DNA from: Hyphomicrobiales bacterium
GTDB lineage: Bacteria; Pseudomonadota; Alphaproteobacteria; Rhizobiales; Beijerinckiaceae
NCBI GenBank assembly: GCA_026400565.1
Contig: JAPLOV010000125.1
Span: forward strand, 1 to 42,552
Length of the DNA stretch: 42,552 bases
Reading direction: 5' to 3'
In this document: in pieces, positions 19,857 through 29,445 of the stretch
How positions within the stretch are numbered: the stretch's first letter is position 1
How the letters are laid out: each line of letters begins with the position of its first letter
Notes under the pieces: generated by a model
The model's input: the letters and a program-made list of their open reading frames with translations, nothing else
Database searches by the model: none
What the model was told of the DNA's origin: nothing
Translations under genes and position numbers: made by a program

Positions 19857-20326
19857 GACCGTTTCGTCTCGTGTTGTGCTGAGCGAGTTGCATCGGCAGT
19901 TCGATGGGTGTTGGCAGGTCTGTCGGCGGACGCGGGCCTTGCTGCGTCGACAACGGCCGCCGCTGGCTGCTGTGTCCGCTGCGGGCGCGCTTTGGTCAAG
20001 GCATCCCGGAAGCTGCGCACCAGTTCGACATACCCTGCACTGATTGTTTCCGGCCTTGCCACCGCGACGATGTCGCGGTCCGTCGTGTTGACGACATAGG
20101 CTTCGCGGGCGGCCGCCCTCAGCCTGCGCCGGATGCGGTTGCGTTTCACTGCATTGCCCGCCTTCCGCGAGGCCGTCAGCCCGATCCGGATGCCGACGCC
20201 ATCATCTGGCCGATCCAAAACCTGGATGGCCAACGCAGACGAACGAAAGCGGCGACCGTTACCAGCCGCCGCCTGAAACTCTGATCGCTTGGTGAGATGG
20301 ATCAGGCGCGGTGCGGACGTGCGCAT
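19853..20326 (-). CDS. rnpA: Ribonuclease P protein component with C-terminal extension
   Basis: A 157-residue protein subunit of RNase P, which removes 5' leaders from tRNA precursors. The core shows [10 protein letters not shown] near the start, [24 protein letters not shown] (47-70, the RNR signature) and a C-terminal helix RSFRDAL at about 104-110. The frame is open upstream, but ATG 20326 is chosen because it is preceded by the strong ribosome site GGAGGA at 20331-20336 and gives the normal N-terminus. Residues from about 112 onward form an Ala/Arg/Thr/Asp-rich tail of about 45 residues beyond the usual family end. Located between rpmH and yidC, the standard order. Confidence 0.95.
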   Translation of the reverse strand: MRTSAPRLIHLTKRSEFQAAAGNGRRFRSSALAIQVLDRPDDGVGIRIGLTASRKAGNAVKRNRIRRRLRAAAREAYVVNTTDRDIVAVARPETISAGYVELVRSFRDALTKARPQRTQQPAAAVVDAARPASADRPANTHRTADATRSAQHETKRS

Positions 20327-20330
20327 GCAG

Positions 20331-20336
20331 TCCTCC
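20331..20336 (-). promoter_or_regulatory. Ribosome binding site deciding the rnpA start
   Basis: On the minus strand GGAGGA lies 4 bases before ATG 20326. This near-perfect Shine-Dalgarno sequence selects that ATG over codons further upstream in the same open frame, which would add 36 residues not found in RnpA proteins. Confidence 0.7.
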
Positions 20337-20430
20337 AGAACCCTTGCCGTAACAACGCTGAACGACGGATCGATGCAAGGAAGCAGCCTTGCAGGCAGCA
20401 GGACCGCCTCACGCGGCCCTGCCCCGATCG

Positions 20431-20565
20431 TCACGCCGAGAGGCGCTTGCGACCGTGGGCGCGACGGGCAGCGAGCACCTTGCGGCCACCAACAGTTGCC
20501 ATGCGGGCGCGGAAACCGTGACGGCGCTTCCGCACGAGCTTGCTTGGCTGATAAGTTCTCTTCAC
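20431..20565 (-). CDS. rpmH: Large ribosomal subunit protein bL34
   Basis: A 44-residue basic protein matching L34 along its whole length: [20 protein letters not shown] followed by [20 protein letters not shown]. It starts with GTG at 20563-20565; no ATG is available, and the second residue begins the invariant KRTYQPS. GGAG at suitable distance upstream supports this start. It is the first gene of the run that continues with rnpA (104 bases downstream) and yidC. The gene is contained within a larger meaningless open frame and is easily missed. Confidence 0.97.
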   Translation of the reverse strand: MKRTYQPSKLVRKRRHGFRARMATVGGRKVLAARRAHGRKRLSA

Positions 20566-20931
20566 GGAACGTCTCCGGTCTTCAACTCGGGCGAGGGGGA
20601 TGCCGCGTCGCAAAACGCTGCAATCCGGCCCGCTCGCATGATATCGCAAAAAGGGGGCGCTCACCGAACGGCGTGCACCAGACTTGGGCCGGCTTATGAC
20701 GGATGGAGCCAGCCAAGTCAACCACGCAGCCGCCCTTCCGGCAGCCCGGAAACATGCCCCGGACAGGACAGGGATCAGGACGGAGAGAACGGCGAGGTGC
20801 GGTGCGGCACACGCCGCACACCCGGTCTTGGCTGATGGCCAGACAAGACGGCATCCGGGCCGGCTCGCCGCTTGCGAGGGCATTCGCCGTGGGTTACGCG
20901 ATACGGATGTTCGAACAGATCGGAAACCGCC
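20566..20931. other. Divergent intergenic region between rpmH and the flavoprotein gene
   Basis: This 366-base gap holds about 120 bases of rpmH leader (to about 20686), the rpmH promoter (20693-20721), and a perfect 7-bp inverted repeat with a 4-base loop at 20802-20819 (GTGCGGC, ACAC, GCCGCAC). I see no convincing promoter for the plus-strand flavoprotein gene and no coding sense. No DnaA-box cluster is seen, so there is no sign that the chromosome origin lies here even though rpmH borders oriC in some other bacteria. Confidence 0.6.
20693..20721 (-). promoter_or_regulatory. Putative sigma-70 promoter of rpmH-rnpA-yidC
   Basis: On the minus strand, TTGACT (20716-20721) and CATAAG (20693-20698) are 17 bases apart, matching 5 of 6 and 4 of 6 consensus bases. 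Transcription would start near 20686, giving a leader of about 120 bases before the rpmH GTG. This is among the best promoter-like sequences in the window and is placed where a strong ribosomal-protein promoter is expected. Confidence 0.6.
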
Positions 20932-22351
<1,420 letters not shown>

Positions 22352-22359
<8 letters not shown>

Positions 22360-23797
22360 GGCATCGCGTTTGGACGCATCGAAGATCGACACCAGCAACG
22401 CCACTCTCGATCCGCCTCCGGCGCGGTCGCGCTGGCGCATGGGCCTGTCGCTGAAGCTGCTGACACTGACGATCATCTTCGTGATGGTGGCGGAGATCAT
22501 GATCTTCGTGCCCTCAGTGGCCAACTTCCGCCGCAACTGGCTCGATGATCGGCTGGCAGCGGCACAGGTCGCCGTCATGGTGCTGGAAGCCTCGCCGCGC
22601 GAAGGCCTGCCGGCCGGCCTTGAAACCCAGCTGCTGGACGGCGTCGGTGCCCTCGCCATCGCGGCGCGTGTCCGCGGTGCCCGTCGCCTGCTGGCACAAG
22701 AGAACCTGCCACCGGAAGTGGGCCGGACCGTCGATCTGCGCGACAGCGGGCGCATGACCTCGATCATCGAGAGCTTCGACATCCTGTTCAACGGTGCCGA
22801 GCCGCGCATCCGCGTCATCGGCCGCTCGATGGGCGAGGCGGATTTTGTGGAAATCGTCATCGACGAACGACCGCTCCGTGACGCCATGCTGGAGTTTGCC
22901 CGCAACATCGCCTGGATCTCCCTGTTCATCGCCGTCATGACAGCCGGTTTGCTTTTCCTGGCGCTGAGCTGGCTGATCATCCGCCCGGTCAAGCGGCTGG
23001 CGGGCAACGTCATGGCCTTCGCCGGCGATCCCGAAGACCCGAACCGCATCGTCACGCCCTCCGGCCGGCAGGACGAGATCGGCGACGCCGAAATCGCCCT
23101 CGCCGGCATGGAACGGACGCTGGCCAGTTCCCTGCGCGAGAAGAAGCGGCTCGCCGCCGTGGGCCTCGCCGTGAGCAAGATCAACCATGACCTGCGCAAC
23201 ATGCTGGCATCGGCGCAGCTTCTTTCGGACAGGATCGGCGAATCGAAAGACCCGTCCGTGCAGCGCTTCGGCCCCAAGCTGATCGCGACCCTCGGCCGCG
23301 CCATCGATTTCTGCCAGTCGACGCTCGCCTATGGCCGGGTCACCGAGCCTGATCCGCAACGCAGGCCGGTGTCGCTGGCAGCGCTGGCCAACGATGTCGG
23401 CGACATGCTTGGCTATGGCCAGCCCGGACAGCCGCGCCTCGACAATCGTGTCAGCACCGAGATGCGCGTCTCGCTCGACCCGGACCAGATGTTCCGCGTG
23501 CTGTCGAACCTGCTGCGCAATGCCGGGCAGGCGCTTGCCGCATCGCGCACCCCCGATCCGGTTGTCATCATCACCTGCGAGCAGGCCGAGGGGCGTAGCA
23601 TCATCCGTGTCGTCGACAACGGCCCTGGCGTGCCGCAGCGGGCGCGCGGCCTGCTGTTCGAAGCCTTCAGCGGGTCGACGACCGCCGGTGGCACCGGGCT
23701 TGGCCTTGCCATCGCTGCCGAGTTGGTCCGCCTGCACGGCGGCAGCATCGAGCTGGAACCAAGCGAAACCGGCGCGGTCTTCCGCATCGAGATTTGA
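22352..23797 (+). CDS. HAMP-containing sensor histidine kinase
   Basis: A 481-residue membrane kinase. Two membrane helices (about 33-54 and 187-210) enclose a periplasmic region of about 130 residues with no recognised domain; a HAMP-like linker follows (about 210-262), then the dimerisation helix with phospho-acceptor H279 in SKINHDLRNML, and the ATPase domain with LLRNAGQAL (N box), VDNGPGVP (G1) and GGTGLGLAIAAELV (G2). HDLRN rather than HELRT is typical of one kinase subgroup. The start is a TTG at 22352 inside the end of the flavoprotein gene, with GAGGAA just upstream; an ATG at 22439 (residue 30) is the alternative. No response-regulator gene is adjacent, so its partner is unknown. 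It converges on the pirin gene with an 18-base gap. Confidence 0.9.
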
Positions 23798-23815
23798 CCG
23801 GATCGGCCCGCGCGG

Positions 23816-24733
23816 TCACGATGACGGCAGCGGAATGAATTCGCTTTCGCCCGGCACGCCATCAAACCGGCCTGACTGCCAAGCCTGCTTGGCTTGATCG
23901 ATGCGCTCTTTCGAGGATGACACGAAGTTCCACCAGATGTGGCGCGGCCCGTCCATGGGATCACCGCCAAGCAGCATCAGACGTGCATTGGACAGCGCCA
24001 GAACCGAAATCCGGTCGCCCGGACGGAAGATCAGCAGCCGCCCTGCCCCGAAGCTGTCGCCGGCAATGTCGATCTCGCCCGACACGACATAGATCGCGCG
24101 CTCCTCGTAGTCGGCATCGAGCGGCAGGATTGCTCCCGGTGCCAGCACCGCCTCGGCATAGAACGCCGCCCACGGGAAGCTGACCGGCGACGTCTCGCCA
24201 TAGGCCGAACCCATGATCAGCCGCGTGCGCAGGCCATTGTCGCGAATGACCGGAAGGTCTTCCACACCGTGATGAAGGAAGGCCGGTGGCTGTTCCTCAT
24301 GCGTCTTGGGCAAGGCCGCCCAGGCCTGGATGCCGAACAGGCGCGAGCCTCGTGCCCTGACCTCAGGCGCCGTGCGCTCGGAATGGGTGATGCCGCGCCC
24401 GGCCGTCATCAGGTTGAGTTCGCCGGGCCGGATCGCCAGTTCGGTGCCCAGCGAATCGCGGTGCATGATTTCGCCGTCGAACAGGAAGGTCACGGTCGAC
24501 AGCCCGATATGCGGATGGGGCCGCACATCGAGCCCTTGCCCGAGCAGGAACTCGGATGGCCCCATCTGGTCAAAGAAGATGAACGGCCCGACCATCTTGC
24601 GGCCCACCGATGGCAAGGCGCGCCGGACCTCGAACCCGCCAAGGTCGCGGGCACGCGGCACGATCACCTGTTCGATCGCAGCGCAGGCATGGATATCGCC
24701 GGGCGCAGGATCATCCGCAGGCTGGTGGGACAT
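23816..24733 (-). CDS. Pirin family protein
   Basis: A 305-residue bicupin. The N-terminal cupin shows the pirin pattern FIFFDQMGP, then the metal-binding [26 protein letters not shown] and RGITHSER, containing the expected three histidines and a glutamate. The C-terminal cupin has the [16 protein letters not shown] and [22 protein letters not shown] segments. Some bacterial pirins have quercetin dioxygenase activity and others bind partner proteins; which applies here is unknown. It is downstream of xseB on the same strand, 116 bases away, and converges with the histidine kinase gene. Confidence 0.95.
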   Translation of the reverse strand: MSHQPADDPAPGDIHACAAIEQVIVPRARDLGGFEVRRALPSVGRKMVGPFIFFDQMGPSEFLLGQGLDVRPHPHIGLSTVTFLFDGEIMHRDSLGTELAIRPGELNLMTAGRGITHSERTAPEVRARGSRLFGIQAWAALPKTHEEQPPAFLHHGVEDLPVIRDNGLRTRLIMGSAYGETSPVSFPWAAFYAEAVLAPGAILPLDADYEERAIYVVSGEIDIAGDSFGAGRLLIFRPGDRISVLALSNARLMLLGGDPMDGPRHIWWNFVSSSKERIDQAKQAWQSGRFDGVPGESEFIPLPSS

Positions 24734-24790
24734 GGGCGCTCCTCGTCAACTCCGTGGCTGGAATCTCCCACGCAACAACGGGCGCCGCAA

Positions 24791-24822
24791 GCGCGTCCAT
24801 CCGGTTGCGCGTCCATCCGGTT
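24791..24822. repeat. Perfect 16-bp tandem duplication between pirin and xseB genes
   Basis: GCGCGTCCATCCGGTT occurs twice head to tail (24791-24806 and 24807-24822) in the gap upstream of the pirin gene and downstream of xseB. It is not coding. It may be a slippage duplication, or a doubled protein-binding site, since it lies about 60 to 90 bases upstream of the pirin start. Confidence 0.9.
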
Positions 24823-24849
24823 GACGACCCCAAAGGGACGGAGAACCCA

Positions 24850-25107
24850 CTAGCTTTCCGGATCGAGCGGCGTCAGGCCGGCAGCCTGCCCGTCGGCGGA
24901 CACCGACACCTTCTCGATGCGCGCCTCGGCCTTGCTGAGAAGCAGGTCGCAGCGCTTCTTCAACGCTTCGCCACGCTCATAGATGAGGATCGAGTCCTCC
25001 AGCGCGACATTGCCGCTTTCGAGCCGAGCCACGATCTGTTCGAGTTGCTGCAACGCCTGCTCGAAGGCAAGGTCCTTGATGTCATCGTTGGATTTGGGAT
25101 CGGCCAC
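24850..25107 (-). CDS. xseB: Exodeoxyribonuclease VII small subunit
   Basis: An 85-residue helical protein with the XseB pattern FEQALQQLEQIVARLESGNVALEDSILIYERGEALKKRC at residues 15-53, which forms the helical hairpin that packs on XseA. Length is normal. It follows the Lrp regulator gene on the same strand (98-base gap) and precedes pirin. The catalytic large subunit xseA is also in this window, about 10 kb away and on the opposite strand. Confidence 0.96.
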   Translation of the reverse strand: MADPKSNDDIKDLAFEQALQQLEQIVARLESGNVALEDSILIYERGEALKKRCDLLLSKAEARIEKVSVSADGQAAGLTPLDPES

Positions 25108-25205
25108 GGTCTCGACTCGGCATCACGCTGGGGGTTCAGGCTTGTCTGTATCGCGCCCATCCGCCTCCGGGGCAAGCACTGTGCAGTCCCGAGCGGCCGT
25201 GCCCC

Positions 25206-25700
25206 TCAGATCGGCAGGGCGCAGGTGCGCTTGATGGTGCGCAGCGTCATCGTTGAATTGACACGGGTAACGCCTGGCAACTGCGTGATGATCTCGGAAT
25301 GGATGCGCTCGAAATCGGCGCTGTCCTTGTAAGCCACCTTGACCAGATAGTCGTGGTTTCCGGCCAGAAGATAGCATTCGAGCACTTCCTCGAATTGCAT
25401 GATGGCCTTCTCGAACCGGTCGAGTGAAGCCCTTCCCTGCTGGTCGAGAGTCACCGAGACATAGGCGGTGCCCGGAAATCCGGCCGTCTTTTCGTCGAGC
25501 AACATCGCGTAGCCCTTGATGAGCCCGCTCTCTTCCAGTTGCTTAACGCGGCGCAGGCAGGCCGAGGCCGACAGATGCACCCGTTCGGCAAGCTCGGCGT
25601 TCGTGATCCGGCCATTCTCTTGCAGGAGCCGGAGGATCGTCCTGTCGCGGGCGTCAAGGTCCGGCAACAGCATGGCGGGTCGATGTGCGTTCTCGTTCAT
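25206..25700 (-). CDS. Lrp/AsnC family transcriptional regulator
   Basis: A 164-residue regulator. The N-terminal winged helix-turn-helix shows DLDARDRTILRLLQENGRITNAELAERVHLS and CLRRVKQLEESGLIKGY (about 14-65); the C-terminal ligand-binding RAM domain shows VSVTLDQQG, FEEVLECYLLAGNHDYLVKV and LPGVTRVNSTMTLRTIK, ending in CALPI, all typical of Lrp itself. Such proteins sense amino acids and often control a divergent transporter or catabolic gene. Here no intact divergent gene exists: the upstream 600 bases contain only the IS30 remnant and unassigned DNA. The target is therefore unknown. Confidence 0.93.
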   Translation of the reverse strand: MNENAHRPAMLLPDLDARDRTILRLLQENGRITNAELAERVHLSASACLRRVKQLEESGLIKGYAMLLDEKTAGFPGTAYVSVTLDQQGRASLDRFEKAIMQFEEVLECYLLAGNHDYLVKVAYKDSADFERIHSEIITQLPGVTRVNSTMTLRTIKRTCALPI

Positions 25701-25982
25701 CTATCCGTCTCGTTCAACAAGCAGAACCCATTTCAATCTTCAAAAAAGACGGCAGAAACAAAGCGAAGCCCTGTCCCCGTAGAATTCTGGCGTTCAACGA
25801 AAGTCCGGTCAAAATCTTGCAATTCCGGAAGCATCGATGGGAGAAGACGCCTTCGACGCTGCCAATGCGATTAACGCATAAACACATTCCCTTACGAAAG
25901 CCAGCATGCCAGCGTATGGACCTTCGTCGAGAACAGCGCGATCATCCGCATCCGCTCCATCAGCCGCATAGACTTGGCGTTC
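25701..25982. other. Gene-free, comparatively AT-rich stretch upstream of the Lrp gene
   Basis: About 280 bases with no recognisable gene and more A/T than the neighbourhood. The lrp promoter presumably lies at its left end, where T-rich runs occur on the minus strand near 25740-25770. A minus-strand frame at 25892-25969 (25 residues, MRLMERMRMIALF and so on) shows no known family and is not called. The stretch adjoins the IS30 remnant and may be debris from the same rearrangement. Confidence 0.5.
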
Positions 25983-26303
25983 TCACATCTGAAGTACACC
26001 ACCGAATTTCGATAGCTCAGCCATAAACCCGTCCTCGGGTGCCTGGAAGCCGAGGACGGCTCGGGGCCTTGTGTTCAGGCTATGGGCGATCTTGTCGAGA
26101 TCTCGCAGGCTGCAGATGGTGAGATCGATGCCCTTGGGCAGCTGCTGGCGGACAAGGCCGTTGAGGTTCTCATGGGATGGCCTTTGCCATGGGCTGTGCG
26201 GATCGCACAATGAGACCGGCATCTTGAGGCGGCTGGACCACTCCTAGTGGCGGGCCATCTCCTTGGCCTGATCACAGGCGAGGCTCCGGCGCATCACCGG
26301 GAT
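25983..26303 (-). pseudogene. IS30-family transposase, C-terminal remnant with an in-frame stop
   Basis: Reading the minus strand from about 26303, the frame gives RRSLACDQAKEMARH, a TAG stop at 26244-26246, then EWSSRLKMPVSLCDPHSPWQ, RPSHENLNGLVRQQLPKGID and LNTRPRAVLGFQAPEDGFM to TGA at 25983. CDPHSPWQR, ENLNGLVRQ and LNTRPR are the hallmarks of the C-terminal DDE catalytic core of IS30-family transposases; the middle aspartate (CDPHSPW) and last glutamate (HENLNG) are still present. The N-terminal DNA-binding part and the first catalytic aspartate are missing, and the stop interrupts what remains. The remnant begins within a few bases of the phosphatase gene stop. I could not define terminal inverted repeats. 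It cannot encode a functional transposase. Confidence 0.85.
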
Positions 26304-26305
26304 CG

Positions 26306-26824
26306 TCAGCCGGCGCCCAACGCCAGCGAGAAGGGCGTGCCCTCGAAAGCATCCTCGCCGCGTCCGATCCCGGCGATGGCCGTCACCATCCGCCCGTTGC
26401 GGCCAAGGATGTCATCGGCAATCGCCACAAGCCGGGCATTGGGGGTTGCCGAGGGTGAGGCCCGGCGCAAGACCAGTGCGATCTCGTCCTCGCCGCGCGA
26501 CGGATCGAACATGCAGGCCGAGATGTAGGCAGCGGCGGTCGACCGGCTGATGCCGGCCCAGCAATGGATCACCACCGGGCGCTCGCGATCCCAGGCCCGC
26601 ATGAATGCCATCAGGCGGCGCACGTGCTCCTCGCCCGGCGTGATGTGCCCGTCCAGAGGCTGCACAATGTCCGACACACCGATGAACAGGTGCCGGTCCG
26701 GCGCAATCGAAGGCGGGCGCTCAACAGCGGTGATGACATTGATCAGCGTCACCACGTGGCTTGCACCGGTTCTGAGCACCGTGTCATGCAGGCGGGACAG
26801 GGATGAAACGTGCAGTGTCGGCAT
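26306..26824 (-). CDS. Tyrosine phosphatase superfamily protein (dual-specificity-like)
   Basis: A 172-residue protein with the cysteine phosphatase signature HCWAGISRST (nucleophile C88, R94). An upstream aspartate in FIGVSDIVQP (D52) could be the general acid. The small size and the ERPPSIAPDRHLFIGVSDI segment resemble a family of uncharacterised cytoplasmic phosphatases common in Hyphomicrobiales; substrate unknown. The gene ends right where the IS30 remnant begins, yet the C-terminus (AFEGTPFSLALG) looks complete, so the insertion seems to have spared it. It is divergent from the SRP RNA gene. Confidence 0.85.
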   Translation of the reverse strand: MPTLHVSSLSRLHDTVLRTGASHVVTLINVITAVERPPSIAPDRHLFIGVSDIVQPLDGHITPGEEHVRRLMAFMRAWDRERPVVIHCWAGISRSTAAAYISACMFDPSRGEDEIALVLRRASPSATPNARLVAIADDILGRNGRMVTAIAGIGRGEDAFEGTPFSLALGAG

Positions 26825-26900
26825 ACCGGGAAACTAGAATGATTCGATGCAGCACGACACGCAAATGCGCGTCACCCCACAAGAGCCCGGCGGCGCAGCC

Positions 26901-26929
26901 TTGCATCTGGCTGCGAGCTATCGCATATG
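26901..26929 (+). promoter_or_regulatory. Putative promoter of the SRP RNA gene
   Basis: TTGCAT at 26901-26906 and CATATG at 26924-26929 are separated by 17 bases. The predicted start, about 7 bases downstream at 26936, coincides with the 5' end of the SRP RNA helix. The hexamers are only partial matches, so the spacing and position are the main support. Confidence 0.45.
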
Positions 26930-26933
26930 AGCC

Positions 26934-27031
26934 ATGGAAGGTTGGTGAAGGACGTAACACTCGCCAACCGGGTCAGGTCCGGAAGGAAGCAGCCCCAACG
27001 AGACCGTGCGGGTCTTCGTCCAGCCTTCCAC
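26934..27031 (+). ncRNA. ffs: Small signal recognition particle RNA (4.5S-type)
   Basis: The diagnostic apical domain GGTCAGGTCCGGAAGGAAGC is present at 26971-26990, containing the GGAA tetraloop and the symmetric and asymmetric bulge bases that bind Ffh. The ends pair: TGGAAGGTTGG at 26935-26945 with CCAGCCTTCCA at 27020-27030 (one G-U pair), closing a single long hairpin of about 97 nucleotides, the normal size of a Gram-negative SRP RNA. The location immediately upstream of dnaX is the usual alphaproteobacterial context. With Ffh it targets nascent membrane proteins to FtsY; the yidC insertase of the same pathway is also in the window. Exact ends are estimated from the pairing. Confidence 0.95.
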
Positions 27032-27114
27032 TTTCAACGCCGAGCCGGGCACCGCGACGACAGGACCAGCAGTCCGCTCAGCGTCGCCACTCCCACCAGA
27101 AGATCTGTGAGCGC

Positions 27115-29052
27115 ATGGCCGAAGAGAGCCCCGGCGAGATGCCTGACCAGCCGGGTTTCCTGGATGCCGGCCTTTTGTCCACGCCGGCCCCGGCTGGCCA
27201 AGCAGCGCCCTACAAGGTCCTGGCCCGCAAATATCGCCCGAAGGATTTCACCGACCTGATCGGGCAGGAAGCGATGGTCCGCACCTTGTCCAACGCCTTC
27301 AGCTCAGGCCGCATCCCGCAGGCCTGGATGCTGACCGGCGTGCGCGGCGTCGGCAAGACCACGACCGCCCGCATCCTGGCGCGCGGCCTGAATTTCCAGA
27401 TCGCCGATGGCACCGGTCAGCCCACCATCGAACTGGCCACGCCCGGCATCCATTGCCAGGCCATCATCGAGGGTCGCCACATTGACGTGATGGAGATCGA
27501 CGCGGCCTCCAACAACAGCGTCGAGAACATCCGCCAGATCAACGACGCGGTACGCTATTCGCCGGTTTCGGCACGCTACAAGGTCTACATCATCGACGAA
27601 GTGCACATGCTCTCAGGCTCGGCCTTCAACGCCTTCCTGAAAACGCTGGAAGAGCCGCCTCCCCACGCAAAGTTCATCTTCGCCACCACCGAGATCCGCA
27701 AGGTTCCGGTCACAATCCTGTCGCGCTGCCAGCGTTTCGACCTGCGCCGCATCGAGGCGGGCGTGCTCGTCAGCCATCTGGCGCGCATCTGCGCCGCCGA
27801 GCAGGTCGAGGCTGACGAGGAAGCACTTCAGGCCATTGCCCGCGCGGCCGAGGGCTCGGCCCGCGATGCCATGTCCCTGCTCGACCAGGCTATTGCCCAT
27901 GCCGCCGGGCGGATCGGGCTCGATGACGTGCGGGCCATGCTCGGCCTCGCCGACAGGGCGCGCGTCATCGATCTTTTCGAGCTGCTGCTCAAGGGTGACC
28001 TGGCCGCAGCGCTGGCCGAACTGAAGGCGCAGTATGATGCCGGTGCCGACCCTGGCACGGTGCTGGGCGAACTGGCGGAATTCACCCATCTCGTGACCCG
28101 CCTCAAGATCGTGCCTGAAGCCGGCAAGGACAGCGCCCTGACACAGGCCGAGCGCGTGCGCGGCAGCGCTTTTGCCGAAGCCCTTTCGGTCCGCGTGCTC
28201 TCCCGGACCTGGCAGATACTGCTCAAGGGCATCGCCGAGGTGAAGGAGGCCGGCAGGCCGCTGCCAGCCGCCGAAATGGTGCTGGTCCGCATCGCCCATG
28301 CGGCGGATTTGCCGACCCCCGACGAAGCGCTGAAGCTGCTGCAATCGGGCGGCGGGCTGACGTCGGGCTCCCGCGGAGCCGTGGCGCAGCCCGCGCCGTT
28401 CCTGCGCGATCCCGGCTCACAGGCAGGCCCGTCTTCCTCGGCAGGTTTCACGGCCGCGCGGCCGGCCTCCGCCATGCCGGCCAGCGCGCCGCGCCCCCTG
28501 TCGTCCGGCAGCCCAGGCGGTGCCCAGGCTTCGGCGCAGACAGCCCGGCAGCAGGCCCATCCCGTCGTGCGGGTCGGCTCGCTCGAAGACATCCTGGCAC
28601 TGGCCGCGCGGAACCGCGACATCAAGCTGCAAGCGGCGATCCAGCGCGACCTGAGGCTGGTCCGCATCGAACAGGGACGGCTCGACATTTCGCTGGAGCC
28701 AGCGGGCGACCGCGGCATCATGCAGGAACTGGCCCGCAAGCTGAAGGACTGGACCGGTCAGGTCTGGATGGTGACCCTCGTGCAGGCCGAGGGACAGGCC
28801 ACCTTGCGCGAGCAGAAGCAGGCGCAGGACCGCGAGCGAAAGGACAGTGCAGCGACGCACCCGGCAGTGCAGGCCCTGATGGCAGCCTTTCCGGGAGCAA
28901 AGATCGTCGATGTGCGCAGCCGTATGGCGGCCGAAAGCCCGGATACTGCGCAAGGCGGCGACGCAACAGATGCAGGCCTTGCCGCTTCCCTCGAATCCGG
29001 CGAAGGCCTGTTCGACAGCGACGGCGATCCTTATCCGGATATCGAGTTCTGA
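27115..29052 (+). CDS. dnaX: DNA polymerase III subunit gamma/tau
   Basis: A 645-residue clamp-loader subunit. ATPase motifs: Walker A GVRGVGKT (75-82), Walker B VYIIDEVHML (157-166), sensor 1 FATTEIRK, and the SRC arginine-finger motif at 203-205. The zinc-binding cysteine module of E. coli DnaX is degenerate: residues 92-114 read LNFQIADGTG to PGIHCQ with one cysteine only, which I recall as common in this lineage. After domain III (about 230-375) comes an Ala/Pro/Ser-rich linker (about 410-480) and the tau-like C-terminal domain. The frame is open from 26803 across the SRP RNA, but ATG 27115 (MAEESPGEMP) is chosen, just before VLARKYRPKDFTDLIGQ. A programmed frameshift producing gamma is not evident. 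Confidence 0.97.
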   Translation: MAEESPGEMPDQPGFLDAGLLSTPAPAGQAAPYKVLARKYRPKDFTDLIGQEAMVRTLSNAFSSGRIPQAWMLTGVRGVGKTTTARILARGLNFQIADGTGQPTIELATPGIHCQAIIEGRHIDVMEIDAASNNSVENIRQINDAVRYSPVSARYKVYIIDEVHMLSGSAFNAFLKTLEEPPPHAKFIFATTEIRKVPVTILSRCQRFDLRRIEAGVLVSHLARICAAEQVEADEEALQAIARAAEGSARDAMSLLDQAIAHAAGRIGLDDVRAMLGLADRARVIDLFELLLKGDLAAALAELKAQYDAGADPGTVLGELAEFTHLVTRLKIVPEAGKDSALTQAERVRGSAFAEALSVRVLSRTWQILLKGIAEVKEAGRPLPAAEMVLVRIAHAADLPTPDEALKLLQSGGGLTSGSRGAVAQPAPFLRDPGSQAGPSSSAGFTAARPASAMPASAPRPLSSGSPGGAQASAQTARQQAHPVVRVGSLEDILALAARNRDIKLQAAIQRDLRLVRIEQGRLDISLEPAGDRGIMQELARKLKDWTGQVWMVTLVQAEGQATLREQKQAQDRERKDSAATHPAVQALMAAFPGAKIVDVRSRMAAESPDTAQGGDATDAGLAASLESGEGLFDSDGDPYPDIEF

Positions 29053-29055
29053 GCG

Positions 29056-29075
29056 AACCGGCGCACCAGCCGGTT
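29056..29075 (+). promoter_or_regulatory. Intercistronic stem-loop between dnaX and ybaB
   Basis: AACCGGC (29056-29062) and GCCGGTT (29069-29075) form a perfect 7-bp stem with a 6-base loop, starting 3 bases after the dnaX stop. No T-run follows, so it is more likely an mRNA-stabilising or processing element, or a weak terminator, than a full intrinsic terminator. The ybaB ribosome site lies just after it. Confidence 0.4.
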
Positions 29076-29111
29076 GGGCGCGCCGGCATCACCTGAACAG
29101 GAGCAGATCAC

Positions 29112-29432
29112 ATGCGTGACATGATGGGCCTGATGAAGCAGGCACAGCAGATGCAGGCCAAGATGGCCGACATGCAGGCCGAACTCGACAACACCCTGGT
29201 CGAGGGCCTCGCCGGCGGCGGCATGGTCAAGGTCATGACCACGGCCAAGGGCGCGATGAAGTCGATCACCATCGACCCCTCGCTGATGAACCCGGACGAG
29301 CGCGAAATCCTCGAAGATCTGATCATCGCGGCCTGTTCCGACGCACGCACCAAGGGCGAGCGCGTCATGGAGCAGCGCATGGCCGAAATCACCAAGGGCC
29401 TGCCGATCCCGCCCGGCATGAAGCTGTTCTGA
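29112..29432 (+). CDS. ybaB: YbaB/EbfC family nucleoid-associated protein
   Basis: A 106-residue DNA-binding protein. The methionine/glutamine-rich N-terminal helix ([19 protein letters not shown]) and the core [29 protein letters not shown], then [16 protein letters not shown] and PIPPGMKLF, match YbaB. Members bind DNA as dimers and influence nucleoid structure. AGGAG at 29099-29103 is a good ribosome site. It is encoded between dnaX and recR, with recR beginning 13 bases after the stop; this three-gene order is widely conserved and suggests a shared role in replication and repair. Confidence 0.97.
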   Translation: MRDMMGLMKQAQQMQAKMADMQAELDNTLVEGLAGGGMVKVMTTAKGAMKSITIDPSLMNPDEREILEDLIIAACSDARTKGERVMEQRMAEITKGLPIPPGMKLF

Positions 29433-29445
29433 GCGCATCCGCCCG

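Noticed and set aside
20566-20931. Chromosome replication origin next to rpmH
   Set aside because: No cluster of DnaA boxes, no AT-rich unwinding element, and no dnaA or dnaN gene; the link between rpmH and oriC holds in other bacterial groups.
25892-25969. Short minus-strand frame (25 codons) after the IS30 remnant
   Set aside because: No known family, no ribosome site, and the surroundings look like insertion debris.
26803-27114. N-terminal extension of DnaX across the SRP RNA
   Set aside because: The extension overlaps a structured RNA gene and has no similarity to DnaX; ATG 27115 immediately precedes the conserved start of the protein.
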